Origin: Peptococcaceae bacterium BRH_c23
GTDB taxonomy: Bacteria; Bacillota_B; Desulfitobacteriia; Desulfitobacteriales; Desulfitobacteriaceae
Assembly (NCBI GenBank): GCA_000961805.1
Contig: LADV01000032.1
Span: 1 to 20,984 of the forward strand
Direction of reading: 5' to 3'
Length of the DNA: 20,984 nucleotides
A model generated the notes under the pieces. That model ran no database searches. It was not told where the DNA came from and was given only the letters and a program-made list of their open reading frames with translations. The position numbers were made by a program, and so were the translations under genes. Below, piece by piece: positions 16,136 through 20,984 of the stretch (the first letter of the stretch is position 1; each line of letters opens with the position of its first letter).

Positions 16136-17098
16136 TTGTCTTTTAGTGCGATTACTAAAGAGGAATTAGCTCGCTTAAACGATCGGAAAGCATGTTGTGA
16201 GTTAGCCGAACTAGCGGCTTTAGTCCGAATGGACGGTACACTCCAAATTAGTGCCAACAAACAGTATACCTTGAATGTTATGACCGAAAGTGCTCCAGTG
16301 GCTCGCAAAGTCTATCGACTGGCAAAAGATGTGCTTCAACGTCCGCTGGAAATCGTGGTTCGACGTAAACTCAGACTTCGTAAGAATAACTCCTATTTAG
16401 TTAAGATCTACCTTCGAGGATTGGAAGATTTAAAAAATATTGGTTTGGTTGATGAAGAAGGACAAATCTATCCGGGAATTGCTCCCAATCTGATCAAAAG
16501 GCGCTGTGATCAAAAAGCGTATTTGAGAGGAGCCTTTTTGGCTGGGGGATCAATGAATAATCCTGAAGGTACATATCACCTCGAAATTGTTAGCAATGAT
16601 CCTGAGCATGCTAAAGCATTATGCCAATTGATCAATCGCTTCAAATTAGGCGCTAAAGTTAGCATGCGCAAGCATTGGTATGTGATATATCTCAAAGAAA
16701 GCGAACATATCGTGGATTTTCTTGGCTTTATGGGAGCACATCATGCCCTGTTAGAGTTTGAGAATGTTCGTGTACTCAAAGATGTTCGGAATCAAGTCAA
16801 TCGCTTGGTTAATTGTGAGACCGCCAATCTTGATAAAATTGTCGATGCCGCTGTGCGCCAGTTAGAGAACATTCAATATATTCAGGAGACAATAGGGCTG
16901 CAGTCTCTACCAGATACTTTAAGAGACATGGCGGAGCTTAGGTTGCAATACCCAGATGCTAGTTTGAAAGAACTTGGAGAAATATTGCGTCCAAAAGTTG
17001 GGAAGTCAGGAGTCAATCATCGCATGCGAAAAATCGATGAAATCGCTGAACGCATCAGGGGTCAAAAAGACGGAAAATCTAAAGTGAAAACACGATAG
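16136..17098 (+). CDS. whiA: DNA-binding protein WhiA
   Basis: WhiA has a degenerate LAGLIDADG homing-endonuclease-like N-terminal domain joined to a helix-turn-helix. In Streptomyces it controls sporulation septation; in Bacillus it affects cell division and chromosome segregation. The 320-residue product shows CCELAELAALVRMDG near residue 20, YLRGAFLAGGSMNNP (the LAGLIDADG-like core), and a C-terminal segment LRDMAELRLQYPDASLKELGEIL followed by GKSGVNHRMRKIDEIAERI typical of the HTH. The start is TTG, with AAGGGGG 8 nt upstream and no competing ATG. The 110-bp gap after yvcK contains a palindrome and a heptamer array, unusual inside this normally tight cluster. Confidence 0.96.
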   Translation: MSFSAITKEELARLNDRKACCELAELAALVRMDGTLQISANKQYTLNVMTESAPVARKVYRLAKDVLQRPLEIVVRRKLRLRKNNSYLVKIYLRGLEDLKNIGLVDEEGQIYPGIAPNLIKRRCDQKAYLRGAFLAGGSMNNPEGTYHLEIVSNDPEHAKALCQLINRFKLGAKVSMRKHWYVIYLKESEHIVDFLGFMGAHHALLEFENVRVLKDVRNQVNRLVNCETANLDKIVDAAVRQLENIQYIQETIGLQSLPDTLRDMAELRLQYPDASLKELGEILRPKVGKSGVNHRMRKIDEIAERIRGQKDGKSKVKTR

Positions 17099-17130
17099 GA
17101 TAACCTGAATTAGGAGATGGAGGTAAAAAA

Positions 17131-18531
17131 GTGCGGTTAGGGTATGGTTTGAGTCTAGAGCAAACTCAAAAACTTATTATGACTCCGGAATTACGTCAAG
17201 CAATTACAATCCTACAGCTGTCCGCACTGGATCTATCCACGTATGTTGAGGAACAGCTTTTGGAGAATCCTTTACTCGAAAATCTTGAAGAAAGTCCGGA
17301 TAATAAGGGTGAAGCTGAGACACCTGTGGTTGAGGAAAAAGCTCCCGATGAGAAATGGGAAGTGGATTGGCAAGACTATTTCCAAGACCAAGACGATAAT
17401 CGCGTTCGCCAGGAACGGGTAGTCTTGGAGGATAATCAGAGATTTGATCCGTTTACCGCTGCAGCACCTACGCTTTTGGAGTATTTACTTGAACAACTCC
17501 ATGTCCAAAAAGTTACGGCCTCTTTATCCGTAGCAGAGTATATTGTTGGAAATTTAGATGATAATGGATACCTGGCCTTGTCGACAAAGGAAATTGCGCA
17601 GGAAATGAATGTTCCCCTTGAAACGGCTGAAGAAGCCTTGGCGCTTGTTCAGACCCTTGATCCGCTGGGAGTCGGGGCTCGGAATTTAGAGGAATGTCTC
17701 CGTTTACAATTGCCGCTCCTGCCGGATAATCCGCCAGAATTAACGGAGTTCTTGAAGTATCTGGATGACTTGGCAGCTGGACGTTTGCAACGTATTGCCC
17801 ATGCCCTGAAAAGCACCATAAATCGAGTTCAGGAACTAGCGGATATGGTGCGTAAATTGGACCCTAAACCAGGCTTGCGATTTTCCAGCCCGGGGGAAGT
17901 GCGCTACGTTGTCCCCGATGTAGTAATTGAAGAGATTCAAGGGGAGTTTATTATCCTCGTTAATGACATTACTGTACCCCGCCTAGGGATCAACAAAGTT
18001 TATCGCGATGCTCTTGGTCAAGACGAGGGAACTGAGACACGGAAATTTGTCGAGCAGAAGCTGAACGCAGCTGCCTGGCTGATTCGGAGTATTGAACAAC
18101 GGCGTCTAACCCTTTATAAGGTAGCCAATGCCATTGTAAAGTGGCAAACGGATTTTCTTCGCCAGGGCATACGCCATCTCAGACCGCTCACCTTAAGGGA
18201 TATTGCGGAAGAAATCGGAGTTCATGAATCCACCGTCAGCAGAGCGACTGCCCATAAATATGTCCAAACCCCTCGAGGAATCTTCGAGTTCAAGTTCTTC
18301 TTTGCCAATAGTATGGGGCGAGGCAGTCAAAACGACTCGGGTATAACGACAGATGTGATCAAACTGGTTCTTAAAGATATTATACAAAGCGAAAATCCGA
18401 AGAACCCTTATTCAGATCAAAAGTTAGCGGACTTACTAAAGGCTAGAGATATGGAGATTTCCAGGCGTACTGTTGCTAAGTACCGCGATGAGTTGGGGAT
18501 TTCAGCGACGTCGGTTAGGAAACGATATTAG
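17131..18531 (+). CDS. rpoN: RNA polymerase sigma-54 factor
   Basis: Sigma-54 directs RNA polymerase to -24/-12 promoters and needs an AAA+ enhancer-binding activator to open them. The 466-residue protein has the N-terminal region I (LSLEQTQKLIMTPELRQAITILQLS) that contacts activators, an acidic region II, the core-binding region, an HTH (LTLRDIAEEIGVHESTVSRAT) and the RpoN box SRRTVAKYRD at 444-453 for -24 recognition. The GTG start has GGAGGT upstream with 7-nt spacing. It follows whiA by 32 bp and is probably co-transcribed. No enhancer-binding activator is in the window. A sigma-54 promoter is found at 10484-10500. Confidence 0.97.
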   Translation: MRLGYGLSLEQTQKLIMTPELRQAITILQLSALDLSTYVEEQLLENPLLENLEESPDNKGEAETPVVEEKAPDEKWEVDWQDYFQDQDDNRVRQERVVLEDNQRFDPFTAAAPTLLEYLLEQLHVQKVTASLSVAEYIVGNLDDNGYLALSTKEIAQEMNVPLETAEEALALVQTLDPLGVGARNLEECLRLQLPLLPDNPPELTEFLKYLDDLAAGRLQRIAHALKSTINRVQELADMVRKLDPKPGLRFSSPGEVRYVVPDVVIEEIQGEFIILVNDITVPRLGINKVYRDALGQDEGTETRKFVEQKLNAAAWLIRSIEQRRLTLYKVANAIVKWQTDFLRQGIRHLRPLTLRDIAEEIGVHESTVSRATAHKYVQTPRGIFEFKFFFANSMGRGSQNDSGITTDVIKLVLKDIIQSENPKNPYSDQKLADLLKARDMEISRRTVAKYRDELGISATSVRKRY

Positions 18532-18664
18532 GGAAAGATGTGTGGAGAGAACGGAGAAGTCGCGAAACACTCTGTCAGCCGCTAAGGTCGTGGGCTAAAC
18601 TAAGTTCACAAGAGTAGCAAGTTTATTTTCTCGGTATACTAATTTATATTTTAAAGGAGCCTAT

Positions 18665-18838
18665 TTGCCAATAGTCAGACCCCGCCACCCTTGGGTCAAC
18701 GTGAAAGGGGATTTTTGCATCCCCGTGGCTTATAACGGAATTGACATCTATGTCTGGGGTAAGAAGGGCTCACTTCTTATTGCTTTCACCAGAGATTCCA
18801 TCACTCCCTGCCCATTTTTTCGGGCTGTCAAGAGGTAA
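18665..18838 (+). CDS. Possible small protein of 57 residues, or a structured RNA
   Basis: A TTG at 18665 with AAAGGAG at 18653-18659 (5-nt spacing) opens a 57-codon frame to TAA at 18836-18838. The predicted protein starts MPIVRPRHPWVNVKGDFCIP, is basic, has alternating hydrophobic residues suggesting beta strands, and contains two Cys. It resembles no family I recognise. The same DNA contains a run of short perfect hairpins: CTATT/AATAG (18661-18674), GACCC/GGGTC (18678-18697), GGGGAT/ATCCCC (18707-18724) and TAAGAAG/CTTCTTA (18760-18779). It may therefore instead be, or also be, a structured RNA. The ribosome binding site favours coding; the hairpin density favours RNA. Confidence 0.45.
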   Translation: MPIVRPRHPWVNVKGDFCIPVAYNGIDIYVWGKKGSLLIAFTRDSITPCPFFRAVKR

Positions 18839-18908
18839 TAAGCCGACAATGTTTGAATGGAACAATATTAATGTAAATGTATGCAATAAAAAGATGGCAA
18901 GGAGTTAA

Positions 18909-18983
18909 CACTATTCTGTTTCCACTAGCCTAATAAGTCCGAAGCTGGCAGGATTGCCTGTCCGGAACTTGACGGATATAGTG
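18909..18983. repeat. nested imperfect inverted repeat
   Basis: Three tiers of complementarity are centred on the same point: CACTAT (18909-18914) with ATAGTG (18978-18983), AAGTCCG (18935-18941) with CGG-A-ACTT (18963-18970, one bulged A), and GGCA (18947-18950) with TGCC (18955-18958). The structure lies between the possible small ORF and the glpF terminator, and no T-tract follows on the + strand. Confidence 0.4.
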
Positions 18984-18995
18984 ACCTTATCATAG

Positions 18996-19057
18996 AAAAG
19001 AAAAAGGATGTCTCCGTATAACGCATTCCTGCTGTAACAGGTTCACCGGAAACATCC
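18996..19057 (-). terminator. Rho-independent terminator of glpF
   Basis: Read on the minus strand, GGATGTTTCCG pairs with CGGAGACATCC over 11 bp (one G-T pair) and is followed by TTTTTCTTTTC (plus-strand 18996-19005). The 30-nt loop carries a second small hairpin, CCTG/CAGG. The stem starts about 70 nt past the glpF stop codon. On the + strand there is no T run, so it works in the minus direction only. Confidence 0.85.
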
Positions 19058-19125
19058 CCCAAAAACATCACCCAGACATCTTACACCATCAATCTATGGA
19101 TATTAAAGAGCATCAGTAACTATTA

Positions 19126-19845
19126 CTATCCCATATACACCATTTTGTATACAATAGCACCCAAAATTCCGCCTATGATTGGACCGACAACTGGTACCCA
19201 TGAGTAAGCCCAATCAGAGGACCCCTTACCGTGAATTGGTAATAAGAAGTGGGCAATTCTAGGTCCAAAATCACGTGCTGGATTGATTGCATAACCCGTA
19301 GGTCCGCCGAAAGATACACCAAGTCCCCACACCAAGAAGCCCCATAAAAGAGGATTGAGGCCACTAGTAATAGCAGATTTCGAAATTCCAATGGAAAGCC
19401 CTACAAAGACCAAGATAAAGGTACCTATGATTTCAGTCAGCACGTTAGCAGGATAATTTCGAATAGCTGGTCCCGTACTAAAGACGGCCAATTTTAATCC
19501 TGGATCCGGCGTTTCCTCCCAATGCTTCAAATAAGCTAAATAAACCAACACAGCGCCAATGAAAGCTCCCAAAAATTGGGCTGCAATATACAGCGGTACC
19601 TCTGGCCAAGGAAACAGTCTAATTGACGCCAACCCAATCGTAACGGCTGGGTTTAAGTGTGCTCCACTTATTGGAGCCGTGGCATAAATTGCCAGGAGAA
19701 CTCCAACTGCCCAGCCTAATGTAATCATAAAGAAGCCGCCGTTATTTCCCTTGGTCTTACCCAATAAGACGTTTGCTACTACCCCAGAACCAAATAAAAG
19801 TATAATCATGGTGCCTATCATTTCAGCTAAGAATTTTGCTGTCAT
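19126..19845 (-). CDS. glpF: Glycerol facilitator (aquaglyceroporin, MIP family)
   Basis: This membrane channel lets glycerol and similar small neutral solutes diffuse across the cytoplasmic membrane. The 239-residue protein has the two MIP signature boxes, SGAHLNPAVT (NPA at 65-67) and GYAINPARDFGPR (NPA at 188-190), embedded in six hydrophobic segments. Asp192 after the second NPAR is the residue typical of glycerol channels rather than water-only aquaporins. The start is ATG with GGAGGAG 7 nt upstream. It lies 14 bp downstream of a ptsI-like gene on the same strand and is surely co-transcribed with it. A terminator follows at 18996-19057. glpK or dha genes may lie further upstream, outside the window. 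Confidence 0.94.
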   Translation of the reverse strand: MTAKFLAEMIGTMIILLFGSGVVANVLLGKTKGNNGGFFMITLGWAVGVLLAIYATAPISGAHLNPAVTIGLASIRLFPWPEVPLYIAAQFLGAFIGAVLVYLAYLKHWEETPDPGLKLAVFSTGPAIRNYPANVLTEIIGTFILVFVGLSIGISKSAITSGLNPLLWGFLVWGLGVSFGGPTGYAINPARDFGPRIAHFLLPIHGKGSSDWAYSWVPVVGPIIGGILGAIVYKMVYMG

Positions 19846-19859
19846 CTAAAGACTCCTCC

Positions 19860-20984
19860 TTAATTTTTTAAAGCTTTTACCAGATACTCACGAATCTTCT
19901 CGCCATCATCGAAAGCAAGAACCTGCCGCCATAGATCTTTAGCTTGCAGAACATCAATACCTCGAATCAGCTCTCTAACTTTCGGCATAGCGGTTGCGTT
20001 CATACTTAATTCATCTATCCCCATTCCGATAAGTAATATCGCAGCCAGTGGATCACCGGCCATTTCACCGCACATTCCCGCCCAGATACCCTGATCATGG
20101 GCAGCGGAAATTACACCGTCGATTAATCGAAGTACTGCAGGATGGAAATGATTATAGAGATTTCTTACTTTCTGATTACCACGGTCAACCGCTAAAGTAT
20201 ATTGAACAAGATCATTCGTGCCAATACTGAAGAAATCACATTCTTTGGCCAAATACGGGGCTATCACCGCCGCAGCCGGGGTCTCGACCATAATCCCAAG
20301 TGGTACGCTCCGAGCAAAATCCTTGGTTTCATGTTCCAGTTCGCTCATCGCCTGGCCTAGACATTCTTTGGCACGCCGGATCTCTCCGGAACTAATCACC
20401 ATCGGAAGCATTATCGCTACATTACCGTATGCTCCTGCCCTCAAGATGGCTTTAAGTTGAGTAACGAACAAATCGGTACGCTCAAGGCAAATACGAATTG
20501 CCCGCCAGCCTAAAAACGGATTACTTTCCTGACCGATATCCAGATAAGAAAGTGGTTTATCCCCTCCAATGTCCAGCGTACGGATAACGCATAAATTTTC
20601 GCCGCATTTCTCCGCTACCTCCCGGTAAGCCTGAAATTGTTCCTCCTCGGTGGGGAAGCTATTTCGGCCCATGAACAAAAACTCTGTGCGGTAGAGACCT
20701 ACCCCTTCGCAACCGAACATTAAAGCTTGTTCCATACCCTGAGGCGTACTAATATTTACTGCCAATTGCACCCGCCTTCCATCAACAGTAACTGCCGGCA
20801 ATGATGCATTAGCCAAATCACGCACATATCGTTCCCGTTCTTCCCGGATTCGTGCCAAGTATAAGTCAAGTTCGGCTTTATCAGGTGAAAGCACTACTTC
20901 GCCGCTAGTTCCGTCCAAAGCTACTTGTATGCCATCTACCAGTTTTAGTGACCCGGGAACGCCGACAACGGTAATTATGCCTTT
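19860..20984 (-). CDS. ptsI: Phosphoenolpyruvate-protein phosphotransferase (PTS enzyme I), C-terminal part
   Basis: Enzyme I takes phosphate from phosphoenolpyruvate and passes it to HPr at the head of the PTS. The frame is open to the window edge, so only the linker end and C-terminal PEP-binding barrel (about 375 residues) are visible; the phosphorylated His lies outside. Visible markers are GCEGVGLYRTEFLFM, TLDIGGDKPL, NPFLGWRAIR, FFSIGTNDLVQYTLAVDRGN (PEP-utilising signature) and CGEMAGDP with the catalytic Cys codon at 20070-20072. The TTG at 20916-20918 is internal: the reading frame continues upstream (KGIITVVGVPGS) without a stop. Its pairing with glpF suggests phosphotransfer to glycerol or dihydroxyacetone metabolism (for example DhaM) rather than a general sugar PTS, but that is inference. 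Confidence 0.92.
   Translation of the reverse strand, partial: KGIITVVGVPGSLKLVDGIQVALDGTSGEVVLSPDKAELDLYLARIREERERYVRDLANASLPAVTVDGRRVQLAVNISTPQGMEQALMFGCEGVGLYRTEFLFMGRNSFPTEEEQFQAYREVAEKCGENLCVIRTLDIGGDKPLSYLDIGQESNPFLGWRAIRICLERTDLFVTQLKAILRAGAYGNVAIMLPMVISSGEIRRAKECLGQAMSELEHETKDFARSVPLGIMVETPAAAVIAPYLAKECDFFSIGTNDLVQYTLAVDRGNQKVRNLYNHFHPAVLRLIDGVISAAHDQGIWAGMCGEMAGDPLAAILLIGMGIDELSMNATAMPKVRELIRGIDVLQAKDLWRQVLAFDDGEKIREYLVKALKN

Larger units (their letters stand above)
18532..19125. other. Gene-poor region downstream of rpoN
   Basis: These 594 bp separate rpoN (+) from glpF (-). No clear terminator follows rpoN. The region holds a possible 57-residue ORF (18665-18838) with many small hairpins, a nested inverted repeat (18909-18983) and the glpF terminator (18996-19057). 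I see nothing supportable in 18532-18630 beyond an isolated TATACT at 18635-18640 that could be a -10 element but has no matching -35. Confidence 0.5.

Overview
The window looks like a chromosome segment of an anaerobic, spore-forming Firmicute of the Desulfosporosinus/Desulfitobacterium type (Peptococcaceae). The grounds are strong AAGGAGG-type ribosome binding sites, frequent TTG/GTG starts, the Firmicute rapZ-yvcK-whiA cluster, an rpoN gene beside it, and a glycerol-facilitator/PTS enzyme I pair. The genus is an inference from gene style and order; no rRNA or other marker gene is present.

Layout. 1-1.2 kb: the 3' end of an unrecognised gene, convergent with an HDOD signalling gene. 1.45-2.8 kb: a lipoprotein with a periplasmic-binding-protein-like domain and an unusual Lys/Glu-rich tail, followed by structured intergenic DNA with a terminator. 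3.26-9.0 kb: uvrB and uvrA (nucleotide excision repair), then a Cof-type HAD phosphatase. 9.2-10.2 kb: an FMN-dependent alpha-hydroxy-acid oxidase family protein with a cysteine-rich N-terminus. 10.5-12.35 kb: a B12-binding-type radical SAM protein behind a near-perfect sigma-54 promoter. 12.5-18.5 kb: an orphan solute-binding lipoprotein, then rapZ, yvcK (glmR), whiA and rpoN, all on the + strand. 18.5-19.1 kb: a gene-poor stretch with a short possible ORF, a run of small hairpins and a minus-strand terminator. 19.1 kb to the end: glpF and the 3' part of ptsI on the minus strand.

Most genes are housekeeping. uvrB and uvrA form the UvrABC damage-recognition pair. rapZ, yvcK and whiA form a conserved cluster linked to cell-envelope precursor control and cell division. 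rpoN encodes sigma-54, and the only convincing sigma-54 promoter I see lies 6.6 kb upstream, before the radical SAM gene. glpF with ptsI suggests glycerol uptake coupled to phosphoenolpyruvate-dependent phosphotransfer.

The unexplained signal is in the intergenic DNA: tandem arrays with a 7-bp period (CGAACTT twice, TAATAAG, GAGTAYA), a 10-bp array running across a stop codon, several perfect inverted repeats without terminator T-tracts, and a candidate structured RNA or micro-ORF downstream of rpoN. I found no CRISPR array, rRNA, tRNA, prophage or insertion sequence.
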